Below are positions 1 through 8,366 of a DNA stretch of 64,000 nucleotides, piece by piece. Every line of letters begins with the position of its first letter. Position 1 is the stretch's first letter. Made by a program: the position numbers and the translations under genes. Source of the stretch: Echinicola rosea (lineage in GTDB: Bacteria; Bacteroidota; Bacteroidia; Cytophagales; Cyclobacteriaceae). The DNA is taken from NCBI RefSeq assembly GCF_005281475.1, contig NZ_CP040106.1, positions 5,694,001 to 5,758,000 on the forward strand. Reading direction: 5' to 3'. Under the pieces are notes generated by a model. It was not told the origin of the DNA. It saw nothing but the letters and a program-made list of their open reading frames with translations, and searched no databases.

Positions 1-2850
1 ACTGGCTCTTTTGTCCATCTGGACAGCAGCCTGATCGAGCGCCCTGTTAGCACTAGCATTCTTGAGCGGCTTGGGGACGTGACGCCGGGACTGATATTTA
101 ACCGAAATGGCCCTGCATCTGATGCTCTTTCCATCCGTGGCAGAAGCACCCTATTTGCCAATAGCAGCCCATTGATCATAGTGGATGGCTTTCCCTATGA
201 TGGTCCCATAGAGAACATCAACCCCAATGATGTGGAAAGCATCAATGTACTCAGGGATGCAGCTGCCGCTTCCATCTGGGGAGTAAAGGCCGGCAATGGG
301 GTGATCGTGATCAGCACCAAAAGCGGCCGGATAGGCAGTAAGCCCAAGGTTTCCCTGAACAGCAATATTACAATCGGAGAGGTCTTTGATCCTTATTACC
401 AGCCCCAGATGTCGGTAAATGATTTTATAGATACCGAGCTGATGCTTTTTGACAGGGGATTTTATAATTCCAAAGAAAACACGCCCAGAAAGACAGCGCT
501 AAGTCCTGTAGTGGAAACCTTGATCGCTGCTAGGGATGGGGAAATCGACCAGTCAATAGCGGATGCTCGCATAGCTGCCTACAGAAAACAGGATCTGCGG
601 GAGGCATACTTGAGGGATTTTTACCGAAAAAGCATCAATCAACAATACGCCCTGAATATCTCCGGTGGCAGCGAAAGACAAAGTTATTTCCTGACAGCAG
701 GTTGGGATAAGAACCTGGAGACCGTCAAGTACAGGGGCATGGAACGCTTTACCCTGGGAGGAAAACAGGAAATCAAGCTACTGAAGGATCGGCTAAAGCT
801 AAGCACAGGTATCTACTTCACCAAAACCCATAAAGACCGCAATGGGCTGGCCTATGGTGAACTCAAGCAATCCAGCAATGATGTGCTGGCCCCTTATGTG
901 CAGTTCAGGGATGAAAATGGTAATCCTATGGCCATCACCAAGGACTACCGGGGTGGATTTTTGGATGGTGCTGAAGCTGAAGGTCTGCTGGACTGGCGCT
1001 ATAATCCCTTGCAGGACATCCATGAGCAATCCGATATTTTGCAAGGCAGGGATATCCGTATGAACCTTGGATTGGATTATAAAATCATCAAAGGCCTGAA
1101 TGCCCAAGTATCCTACCAGTACTGGACCAATGAGCAGGAAGTTAAACAGCATTATGGTGAAAAAAGTTATTATGCCCGTGACTGGGTCAACCAGTACACA
1201 CAGGTGGATGAAGAGGGAAACCTTACCCGCATCATTCCTGAGGGCGGGATTTTGGACCGTTCCCAATATTCAAGCTTTTCACATAACGGACGGGCGCAGC
1301 TGAACTATGAAACGGACTGGGAGCAAGGGGACTGGGTGTCCATAGCAGGGGCAGAAGTAAAGTCCTTTGAAAGTTCCAGTCTTGGGACCCGCTTTTACGG
1401 ATATAATTATCGGGTGGGCAATATTGCCCAGATGGACTATGTCAATCCCTATCCAGTGTATTATTTCCCCTCTGCCTCCTTACGCATTCCCAATGGGGAC
1501 CAGGTAGGCGGGACAGTGGACCGCTATCTTAGCTATTACCTGAATTCTGCCTATACCCATCAGGGGAAATATACCCTTTCGGTAAGTGGCAGAAAGGATA
1601 CCTCCAACCTCTTTGGGGTAGATGCCAACCAAAAGGGCGTGCCGCTTTGGTCTGTTGGGGCTGCATGGATATTGAGTGAGGAAGATTTCTATCCCATGAA
1701 AGATTGGCTGCCCTATGCCAAGCTGAGATTTACCTATGGCTATAATGGCAATATTGACAAGCGGGTTTCTGCCTATACTACGGCCATAAGGAACGGCAAC
1801 AGCAATATTACAGGTTTGCCCAAAGGAATCATCCTCAACCCGCCCAATCCATCATTGAGCTGGGAGCGCATTAAGATCGTCAACCTGGGATTGGACTGGG
1901 CATCGAAGGATGATAGGTTTTCGGGCACCTTGGAATATTATATCAAAAATGGACTGGACCTGATCGGGGATATACCCTATGCCCCAAGTTCCGGCATTAC
2001 GGAGTTTAGGGGAAACACGGCCAGTACACAAACACATGGCCTGGATTTTAATATCAGTGCTTCAGTGATCAGGGGAGCTTTCCAGTGGCGCATCAATCAT
2101 TTCCATTCTTGGATCAAGGAAAGGGTCGGCGATTATGAGTTGGTGGGCCCTGTGAACCAATACCTTTCATTGGGAATGGGCGGAGATCATGATTTGCCCA
2201 TACCACTTAGTGGGAAACCGCTTTATGCTATTTATAGCTATGCTTGGGCAGGACTGGACCCGGATACCGGAGACCCCTTGGGCTATCTGGACGGCGAAGC
2301 CTCCAATGATTATCGAGGCATCATCACTGGAGCCACACCTGAAAGCTTGATTTACCATGGACCATCGAGGCCAAGCCATTTTGGTGCACTTAGAAATGAT
2401 TTCAGTTGGCAAGGCTGGAACCTGTCCTTTAATATCAGTTATCGCTTGGGCTACTATTACAGGAGGAACAGCGTGCGATATTCCACCGTACTCAATGCCC
2501 AAGGGGGACATGGGGATTTTGCCCTGCGTTGGCAAAACCCGGGGGATGAAACCAGTACCCATGTTCCTTCCATGCCGGACAGGTTAAATGCCAACAGAGA
2601 CAATTACTATAGTTTTTCCTCAGTGCTGGTGGAGAAAGGGGATCATATTAGACTACAGGATATTCGATTGGGATATACCTTTGACCAAAGGACATCACCC
2701 AAACTACCCTTCCAAAGAATGGCCCTATATGCCTATGCCAATAACCTGGGGATCATTTGGAAGGCGGCAAAGGATGATCCTTTGGATCCCGATTTCAGCA
2801 CCGCAAAGCCACTAAAGAGCATTGCTCTGGGAGTGAAAATAGATTTCTAA
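1..2850 (+). CDS. SusC/RagA-type TonB-dependent outer membrane transporter, 5' truncated by window edge
   Basis: The frame is open from base 1, so the N-terminus (signal peptide, carboxypeptidase-like domain, start of the plug) lies outside the window. The visible part starts inside the plug domain: SIRGRSTL, then PLIIVDGFPYDG, then VLRDAAAASIWG and NGVIVISTKSG, the usual SusC plug signature. About 800 residues of beta-barrel follow, ending in an aromatic-terminated strand (KIDF). In this family the protein imports oligosaccharides, peptides or other large ligands across the outer membrane with TonB energy, capped by a SusD lipoprotein. The SusD-type gene downstream on the same strand fits. 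Substrate cannot be told from the sequence. Confidence 0.93.
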   Translation, partial: TGSFVHLDSSLIERPVSTSILERLGDVTPGLIFNRNGPASDALSIRGRSTLFANSSPLIIVDGFPYDGPIENINPNDVESINVLRDAAAASIWGVKAGNGVIVISTKSGRIGSKPKVSLNSNITIGEVFDPYYQPQMSVNDFIDTELMLFDRGFYNSKENTPRKTALSPVVETLIAARDGEIDQSIADARIAAYRKQDLREAYLRDFYRKSINQQYALNISGGSERQSYFLTAGWDKNLETVKYRGMERFTLGGKQEIKLLKDRLKLSTGIYFTKTHKDRNGLAYGELKQSSNDVLAPYVQFRDENGNPMAITKDYRGGFLDGAEAEGLLDWRYNPLQDIHEQSDILQGRDIRMNLGLDYKIIKGLNAQVSYQYWTNEQEVKQHYGEKSYYARDWVNQYTQVDEEGNLTRIIPEGGILDRSQYSSFSHNGRAQLNYETDWEQGDWVSIAGAEVKSFESSSLGTRFYGYNYRVGNIAQMDYVNPYPVYYFPSASLRIPNGDQVGGTVDRYLSYYLNSAYTHQGKYTLSVSGRKDTSNLFGVDANQKGVPLWSVGAAWILSEEDFYPMKDWLPYAKLRFTYGYNGNIDKRVSAYTTAIRNGNSNITGLPKGIILNPPNPSLSWERIKIVNLGLDWASKDDRFSGTLEYYIKNGLDLIGDIPYAPSSGITEFRGNTASTQTHGLDFNISASVIRGAFQWRINHFHSWIKERVGDYELVGPVNQYLSLGMGGDHDLPIPLSGKPLYAIYSYAWAGLDPDTGDPLGYLDGEASNDYRGIITGATPESLIYHGPSRPSHFGALRNDFSWQGWNLSFNISYRLGYYYRRNSVRYSTVLNAQGGHGDFALRWQNPGDETSTHVPSMPDRLNANRDNYYSFSSVLVEKGDHIRLQDIRLGYTFDQRTSPKLPFQRMALYAYANNLGIIWKAAKDDPLDPDFSTAKPLKSIALGVKIDF

Positions 2851-2950
2851 AGCACTAAAGATATAGCTCCGTCCGCCCTAATCTATGTTTATTTTAAACC
2901 AGATTGATTATTAAAGGCAAATCTTGGTGGGCGGGGCTTACTTTAAGTAA

Positions 2951-3338
2951 AAAGTAGCAAGATGATAGTAGCAAGACAGAATAAAGAAAAAAGAGGAAAG
3001 ATTGAATTCGGAGGCGAGAACACCTATTTCTCCGTCACTGCGATCCGCACAAGCGGAGTGGCAGTCCCGTCTTTGGAATAGGAGATTGCCACAGTCTCCG
3101 CCACTCCTGACTGCGTCAGACAGGGCAGATCCTTCGCAATGACGGAAAAAGTAACAATCTCGCTCACGTGAACAAGTCTTGCTACTATGTACTAAAATCT
3201 AGCTACTATCAACGAGTCCCTTACCGCGCAATTTCTTCATATGTGATCATACATCATCTTAATAAACTGCGGGAAATGTTTCCAGACGGGAAACCGGGAC
3301 TCTTTTTAGAAGAAAGTAGCAAGATGATAGTAGCAAGA
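2951..3338. repeat. Short dispersed repeat patch (GTAGCAAGA words)
   Basis: An identical 26-base segment occurs at 2951-2976 and again at 3313-3338, built on the word GTAGCAAGA repeated twice. An inverted partial copy (TCTTGCTACTAT) sits near 3175. These words bracket the REP-like unit at 3032-3145. The short open frame across 3168-3353 is made of this repeat and is not credible as a gene. Confidence 0.7.
3032..3145. repeat. REP/MITE-like palindromic element
   Basis: About 114 bases bounded by imperfect terminal inverted repeats: CCGTCACTGCGATC on the left and, read on the minus strand, CCGTCATTGCGAAGGATC on the right. Inner arms are also partly palindromic (GTGGCAGTC with GATTGCCAC; GGCGGAG with CTCCGCC-like words). 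It lies in the SusC-SusD intergenic space and encodes nothing. Its resemblance to CGTCATTGCGA-type repeats of other bacteria is from general knowledge. Confidence 0.65.
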
Positions 3339-3365
3339 TGGATAAAAGAGTAAATAAGAAAGAAT

Positions 3366-3454
3366 TTACCCCCTCCTAACCTCCCCTGAAGGGGGAAGAA
3401 CCGATTTTGGTTACGATATCAAGAAGTCCCCCTCAAGGGGGATTTAGGGGGTAA
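3366..3454. repeat. Second miniature inverted-repeat unit
   Basis: About 89 bases with outer arms TTACCCCCT and AGGGGGTAA and inner palindromes CCCCTGAAGGGG and CCCCCTCAAGGGGG. Both ends can form hairpins and the whole unit can fold back on itself. It lies just upstream of the SusD gene and could affect the SusC-SusD transcript. No coding content. Confidence 0.6.
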
Positions 3455-3566
3455 TTAATTGACATGGAAACCATAACAGCAATGACGGGTATGATACGAC
3501 CTAGAATCCGTAACAAGTCTTTTGTCTAGCGTCTGGTGTCTAATATCTAACATAAAATCTAACCAA

Positions 3567-4925
3567 ATGAAAAACATAACTAACCCCATACTCACCATTA
3601 TGATCATCAGTATCATTCATTTATTGTCTTCCTGTCAGGATTTTCTGGATGAAAAGCCCAGTACCGATCTGGTGGTTCCTGATAACCTCGAAGATATTCA
3701 AGCCCTATTGGACAATGAATATATCATGAACAGAAATTCCGATATGGGCGAGGTAGCCTCAGATGATTATTTTATCAGCAAGCAAGAATGGGAAAGCTGG
3801 AATGAGATTACCCGTAATGCCCATGTTTGGGCGGATATTATCTCTCCAACAGGCAGGTTTGTTTCTTGGAACGCCCTTTATGAACAGGTTTTTTATGCCA
3901 ATGTAGCCCTGGAACAACTCGACGATATTGTGCCAGATTCGAATGAGCAAGTGGACTGGGACCGTTTGAGGGGATCTGCTTTATTTTATCGTTCAAGTGC
4001 CTTTTACAATCTCCTTAGGATTTTTACCATGCCCTATCATCTGGTAAATCCTGAATTGGGTATCCCTTTAAAATTAAGTGCTGATGTTAATAAACTGGTA
4101 AAAAGGTCTTCCATCGAAGATAGCTATGCCCAGGTAATTGGAGATTTGGAAGCGGCATTGGACTTATTGCCTTCAAGGGCGACCATTGCCACCAGACCTT
4201 CCAAGCAAGCAGTTTATGGGCTATTGGCGAGGGTTTATCTTTCTATGGGGGATTATCAGAAAGTGCTTGATTACACTTCACTTGCACTTGAACTGGGAAA
4301 TGAACTGATGGATTATGCCAATTTAGAGCAGGGTAATACTTTTGGTTTCAAGAGGCTTAATGAGGAAATGGTCTATTGCAGTTATTTTTCATCAGGTTCA
4401 ATAGGCTATTCTTCTGATACTTTTATCCTTTCGGAAATCTATGAAAGTTATGCAGCCGGTGACCTAAGAAAGTCACTGTTCTTTACCCAAGCCTATCAGG
4501 ATGGCCATGTCAAATTCAGGGGAACCTATATGGGTAATCTTTATTTGTTTGATGGAATAGCCACGGATGAACTTTTGCTGAACAGGGCAGAAGCAGCTGT
4601 AAGACTGGGCAATGAGGAGCAGGCTTTGGAAGATCTGAACTATCTATTAGAGCACCGATTTGAGGCCGGAAAGTTTGAACCTATAGCAGGGATTTCAGGT
4701 GAGGTTTTATTGGAGCGCATATTGGAAGAACGAAGAAAGGAATTGGTGTTTCGAGGATTGCGTTGGGAGGATTTGAGGAGATTTTCCGGTAGCCAATATG
4801 AAAAAACAGTCACTAGGGACTTGGATGGGGAAATCTACACTTTGGAACCAGGTAGTCCAAAATATGCCTATCCCATACCCATGGATGAATTGCAGCTGAA
4901 TGATATGAAACAAAATCCAAGATAG
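3567..4925 (+). CDS. SusD/RagB-type outer membrane lipoprotein
   Basis: A 452-residue lipoprotein. The start at 3567 is chosen because it gives a proper lipoprotein signal (MKNITNP, hydrophobic stretch, lipobox LSSC near residue 19); an upstream TTG start would only add non-signal residues. The body shows SusD features: N-terminal CQDFLDEKP, a TPR-like helical region (YGLLARVYLSMGDYQKVLDY), and the C-terminal EERRKELVFRGLRWEDLRR motif before a final YPIPMDEL segment. Works as the surface lid of the SusC transporter encoded upstream. The roughly 700-base spacer filled with repeats is longer than usual for a SusC-SusD pair. Confidence 0.93.
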   Translation: MKNITNPILTIMIISIIHLLSSCQDFLDEKPSTDLVVPDNLEDIQALLDNEYIMNRNSDMGEVASDDYFISKQEWESWNEITRNAHVWADIISPTGRFVSWNALYEQVFYANVALEQLDDIVPDSNEQVDWDRLRGSALFYRSSAFYNLLRIFTMPYHLVNPELGIPLKLSADVNKLVKRSSIEDSYAQVIGDLEAALDLLPSRATIATRPSKQAVYGLLARVYLSMGDYQKVLDYTSLALELGNELMDYANLEQGNTFGFKRLNEEMVYCSYFSSGSIGYSSDTFILSEIYESYAAGDLRKSLFFTQAYQDGHVKFRGTYMGNLYLFDGIATDELLLNRAEAAVRLGNEEQALEDLNYLLEHRFEAGKFEPIAGISGEVLLERILEERRKELVFRGLRWEDLRRFSGSQYEKTVTRDLDGEIYTLEPGSPKYAYPIPMDELQLNDMKQNPR

Positions 4926-4926
4926 A

Positions 4927-4956
4927 AAAAAGCCAGGGGCATGGCCTCTGGCTTTT
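4927..4956 (+). terminator. Intrinsic terminator after susD
   Basis: Directly after the SusD stop codon, AAAAGCCAGGGGC and GCCTCTGGCTTTT form a 13-pair stem (one G-T pair) with a 3-base ATG loop, with A and T runs on either side. It can end the SusCD transcript and, having A/T tracts on both sides, may also serve the convergent minus-strand gene. Confidence 0.85.
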
Positions 4957-4978
4957 CTAATTGAAATAGTTTTTAAAT

Positions 4979-5248
4979 TTAGATGGGCTTGAATTCGCCT
5001 TCCACTCTCGAGTCAGGAACCTCTTGTCCCAACTCATCCATTTCACGGGTACAGTCCGTATCGACCTCCGTATCACAATTGTAATCTACCCCCAATTCCT
5101 GATTGGTGATATCCTCCCAGGTATGGGTATTCGGGTTCAGGGCCTCTTTGGTTCCCTGCACATCCTCTGCTGAGAGGTTGATTGTCAACGCGGTCATGGC
5201 TGTCAGCACAAATGCCAACAACGGTATGTTATTAATTAACTTTTTCAT
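4979..5248 (-). CDS. DUF6520-like small exported protein
   Basis: 89 residues: N-terminal signal-like segment (MKKLINNIPLLAFVLTAMTAL) followed by a short acidic secreted part with two cysteines (NCDTEVDTDC). This pattern resembles the small DUF6520 peptides of Bacteroidota, often next to MauE/DoxX-type membrane proteins. The MauE-like gene is upstream on the same strand about 250 bases away. Function unknown; a role as a thiol-containing partner or substrate of the neighbouring redox membrane protein is inference only. Confidence 0.6.
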   Translation of the reverse strand: MKKLINNIPLLAFVLTAMTALTINLSAEDVQGTKEALNPNTHTWEDITNQELGVDYNCDTEVDTDCTREMDELGQEVPDSRVEGEFKPI

Positions 5249-5504
5249 TATTGAAAATGGGATTTTTAACCATCAAAATCCCCTAACGTTTATGGTTGCT
5301 TTTCGCCTACTCTTTATAGGATTTTTGGCTTCCTCCTTTCACTGCCAGAGAAAAAGTAAATCTCACCTAACACCTTCTCCCGAGAGATTGGGCAGTATTT
5401 TTTTGTTGAATTGTAATTATTAGTTATTTAATAGTAATATGCTATTCAATACTCCTGCTCAGTAGTTCCATCAGTTGTCCACCTAAACCCAGAGATCAGA
5501 TCAC

Positions 5505-5957
5505 CTAACTTTCAACCTCTATTTTCATCATCAAGCCTAACGTTCCGAGTAGGATAAAAGTCAAGTTGAACAATAAATGCTGAGACCAACTCATGGATTC
5601 AATAAATCCTGCACAAGAGCAGGGCACCCTAGGAAATGCTCCCATCCACACAAGTCCTATATAAGTTGAAAAGACCGTCATCAGCAGTATGGATAGCAAC
5701 AATCCCCACTTTTGCGTTTTCCTGAACAGTAAGAAAGGAACAAATAATAGTTCGAGGAAAACTATCAAAGGAGCCAGCTTCCTGGAAATCCCGACCGGAA
5801 GGGTTTGGTTCTGTATGGCATCTTGAAATTCTCCAAAACCTATCAGCTTTTCCAATCCCGTCATTGTCCATAAAACAACAAATGCAATCACTGCCGCCTG
5901 AAATACCCATCGGTTTATATTGATCTTCTTATTAGTTACCATCAAAACACCATCCAT
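5505..5957 (-). CDS. MauE/DoxX-family redox-associated membrane protein
   Basis: 150 residues with about four transmembrane helices. Visible family features are the TGLEKLIGF segment after the first helix and a cysteine pair in PCSCAGFIESMSW between helices 3 and 4. MauE-type proteins are thought to act in periplasmic disulfide or electron transfer. The start at 5957 (MDGVLMVTN) or an internal ATG at 5942 (MVTNKKI) are both possible. Followed on the same strand by the DUF6520-like peptide; divergent from the Crp-type regulator. Confidence 0.75.
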   Translation of the reverse strand: MDGVLMVTNKKININRWVFQAAVIAFVVLWTMTGLEKLIGFGEFQDAIQNQTLPVGISRKLAPLIVFLELLFVPFLLFRKTQKWGLLLSILLMTVFSTYIGLVWMGAFPRVPCSCAGFIESMSWSQHLLFNLTFILLGTLGLMMKIEVES

Positions 5958-6041
5958 CCTTTATGCATCTTCTTATTCGATTTATTGCCCATAAAGTCTA
6001 AGGAAATCATTCCTAAACCTGGCCATACATTTGACTTTGTA

Positions 6042-6187
6042 TTTTTGAAGGTAAAACCTAAAACCGATCCTAAAAAAAATTACACCATTGATTTACAATC
6101 AATTACCACATAAATCTATTTTCTTGTTTAGAGGGTAAACCATCCCTAATTTGTATTTGAATATTTGAAGGGAAACCTCTCCCTTAG
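6042..6187. promoter_or_regulatory. Divergent regulatory region with three imperfect direct repeats
   Basis: Between the MauE-like gene (minus) and the Crp-type gene (plus) are three related words: TGAAGGTAAAACC (about 6046-6058), GAGGGTAAACCATCCCTAAT (6131-6150) and AAGGGAAACCTCTCCCTTAG (about 6169-6188). The last two are 37 bases apart and each is itself partly palindromic (AGGG...CCCT). TTTGTATTT-type segments precede the first and third. They may be operator sites for the adjacent regulator. Only the repeats are seen; the binding role is inferred. Confidence 0.4.
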
Positions 6188-6257
6188 TATTTTGGATATG
6201 ATTTACTGTTTTGATTTAACAGAATGATGATGATTGTTTCACCTAATTGTTTGCATT

Positions 6258-6842
6258 ATGGGGAAGGTATTGAAGACCGAATTGCTGAAAGAAGCTTTTG
6301 ACCATTTGATAAAATTACGTCCTGAGATATACAGAAACCTGAGGCCCTATCTTCAGGTCAGCACCTTTCAAAAAGGAGAAATCATTCGTGAGCTGAATGA
6401 ACCAGAACAATCCGCTCATTTTATTTATACCGGTACAGCTGCCCTGCTTTTTCCTGCCAAGAAAGGACGTGACTACCGAGTAAAGATTTTCATGGAAGGT
6501 ACTGTGGCCGCTGATCTAAATGCCTATTTTGACCAATCCGATTCTCCTTTCTACCTGAGGGCACTGAGTTACGTTTCTTGCTTTTCATTGAAAAAAGAAG
6601 CAGAAATCGCACTTCTAAATGAAATGCCCGAAATCAGCCGCCTAAGCACCTTGATCAACAGGGAATTATTGGAAGAGACCTACAAATACCTAAAATCCTT
6701 TCAGCTTCCCATCGATGAGGGCTTCCCATTTTTCTGGGAACAATACAAAGAAGAGAGGGCCTTTCTCTCCAAAAAAGACCTGGCTTTTATATTCAATACT
6801 TCCTCAGCCACCATCACCAAGTTGATCAATCAGCTTCCATAA
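6258..6842 (+). CDS. Crp/Fnr-family transcriptional regulator
   Basis: 194 residues from the start MGKVLKTEL at 6258; an upstream start at 6234 adds eight unremarkable residues. Residues ~25-120 form a cyclic-nucleotide-type beta-roll (STFQKGEIIRELNEPEQSAHFIYTGTAALLF). The C-terminal part ends in a short winged-helix-like segment (LSKKDLAFIFNTSSATITKLINQLP). The ligand-binding phosphate cassette is not obvious, so ligand is unknown, as in many Bacteroidota Crp homologues. Divergent from the MauE-like gene. Confidence 0.85.
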   Translation: MGKVLKTELLKEAFDHLIKLRPEIYRNLRPYLQVSTFQKGEIIRELNEPEQSAHFIYTGTAALLFPAKKGRDYRVKIFMEGTVAADLNAYFDQSDSPFYLRALSYVSCFSLKKEAEIALLNEMPEISRLSTLINRELLEETYKYLKSFQLPIDEGFPFFWEQYKEERAFLSKKDLAFIFNTSSATITKLINQLP

Positions 6843-6932
6843 AGCAACACATGTAATGATTGAAGCCCCTACCTGATAAAAAGTCAATTAACCTATTTCT
6901 AAAAAAAAATCTATCTTTCACAAAACAGGACT

Positions 6933-7196
6933 TCACTTATTGTCCTTTATCTCAAAAACAAAAAATCCGCCTTCGAAGGATTTTGCTCCCCTAGTACACG
7001 GGGAATCCAAGATGGGAATGGCGTCAGACAATCCTACATCTTGCTGGTGTCCAAAACGACACCCAATAACTTCTTCAAAACCTTGATAATTTCTCTTTGC
7101 AATAGCTCTCTTTTGCTTTTTGATGACCGTCAAGACCAAACCTCCCCATTCACTCCTCTTAGATGCCACATAAAAACGGGAAGGAATAAAGGTCAA
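6933..7196 (-). CDS. Unrecognised 87-residue ORF in a gene-poor stretch
   Basis: Reads MTFIPSRFYVASKRSEWGG at the start and ends GGFFVFEIKDNK. I do not recognise it. It sits in the otherwise gene-poor 6.84-7.57 kb interval, in the same orientation as the element-like small gene and radC downstream. Could be a small gene or the remnant of a larger one; the start is uncertain. The rest of the interval (7197-7572) shows nothing I can name. Confidence 0.25.
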   Translation of the reverse strand: MTFIPSRFYVASKRSEWGGLVLTVIKKQKRAIAKRNYQGFEEVIGCRFGHQQDVGLSDAIPILDSPCTRGAKSFEGGFFVFEIKDNK

Positions 7197-7572
7197 GGGT
7201 GCTGACAGCAGGAAGCATTCATCTCGCCCTTGACCGTTTTCCTGACCGGAATATCTTTGCAGAAAGGGGAAGTGGATACCGATGCAACAGTTATAAAAAA
7301 CAGCAGATGATCCCCGTTTCTCCTATCCTAGTTTAACTGTTAAAGTTGACTATTTACAAGGATCAGCAACAACGCATTTCACCCATTATGGCCCCGATTT
7401 CCTCCCATCAAAAAGCTGCGAGTCCCGAGCACCATTCCCCCGACTTTGAAGGCTGAAAAGAGGGTTTTGTATACAAAACTACATCTTGCTGGCCGCCGGA
7501 TCGCGGCCCCGGATTGGGACAAACTGGCCTCCGTTTAACAAGTTAAAATGATCGGCCTTTGGAATGCCGAGA

Positions 7573-7788
7573 TCAATTTTCCAAATTCCAAACCCATTGA
7601 TCAGCTGCCATCACCCAATCACGTAAGGGGCTTCCCGACTCACTTTTCCAGTCCAGTCCCTGATAGTAAAAATAGAATACTTCCGCCTCGGAATCCGGGA
7701 TGTTCATAAACCGGAAATAGGCCTTCACTTCTTCGATGGTAGGTGGAATTCGGTCGGTAAAATTCGGATGTTCTCTTTGGTCTTTCAT
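7573..7788 (-). CDS. Small element-associated protein, paralogue of the gene at 32754
   Basis: 71 residues: IPPTIEEVKAYFRFMNIP, then EAEVFYFYYQGLDWKS, then LRDWVMAADQWVWNL. The pattern (PP..EV..YF, E.E.FY.YY, W.......L.DW..A...W.W) matches the 75-residue gene at 32754-32981 next to the integrase, and resembles the C-terminal tail of phage and element replication proteins. Function unknown. It seems to mark an older insertion scar here. Confidence 0.55.
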   Translation of the reverse strand: MKDQREHPNFTDRIPPTIEEVKAYFRFMNIPDSEAEVFYFYYQGLDWKSESGSPLRDWVMAADQWVWNLEN

Positions 7789-7895
7789 GATTGTTTATCG
7801 TTTTGGTAAAGTCCAAAGGTGGATCATGAAAGGCTGGAATGGTCACACTGAAAACCGAAGGGGGCAGCACTTAAAGCAAGAATAAAAAAAGGACC

Positions 7896-8366
7896 TTACA
7901 GCCCTCCATCATCTGCAAAGGAATAATATCCTTCGGTTGTGATGATAATATGATCCAATACCGGCAACTCCAATAATTTCCCGGCTTTCACCATTTTTTC
8001 CGTTAGTCTTTTATCCTGTTCACTAGGCTTCAAAGTTCCTGAAGGATGATTATGAGCCAGGATCATTCCTGATGCAGATGCTTTCACTGCAGCTCCAAAA
8101 ATAATTTTCAGGTCTACCACAGTCCCTGCAGATCCACCGGATGAAGCGTTGACAATTCCAAGGACACGGTTAGCCCTATTTAGTAGAATAACCTTAAACT
8201 CTTCAATAAATTCTATTTTCGACTCATCCCAGTTGGCCCTTAAAATCCTATTGGCGGTCAAAGAAGAAGTGATTTGGGGCTTTTGGGAAACCTTTGAATT
8301 GGCCTTATAACTTAGTACAATTTCTGCTACTTGGCTGGATACGAAGTCTTTGTTGTTGCTATCCAT
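7896..8366 (-). CDS. RadC-like JAMM-domain protein
   Basis: 156 residues covering the RadC JAB/MPN domain only, without the N-terminal helix-hairpin-helix of chromosomal RadC. The metal motif is intact: HNHPSGTLKPSEQD (HxH-x7-SxxD), followed by KLLELPVLDHIIIT and YYSFADDG. Short radC copies of this kind are common cargo of mobile elements in Bacteroidota; the biochemical role is unsettled. Near the small element-type gene at 7573, it supports a decayed element here. Confidence 0.85.
   Translation of the reverse strand: MDSNNKDFVSSQVAEIVLSYKANSKVSQKPQITSSLTANRILRANWDESKIEFIEEFKVILLNRANRVLGIVNASSGGSAGTVVDLKIIFGAAVKASASGMILAHNHPSGTLKPSEQDKRLTEKMVKAGKLLELPVLDHIIITTEGYYSFADDGGL

Noticed and set aside
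799..1266. 155-codon open frame on the minus strand inside the SusC gene
   Set aside because: Lies wholly antisense to a well-conserved plug/barrel coding frame; no family features.
3168..3353. 61-codon plus-strand frame between susC and susD
   Set aside because: Made of the GTAGCAAGA repeat words; no protein-like conservation expected.
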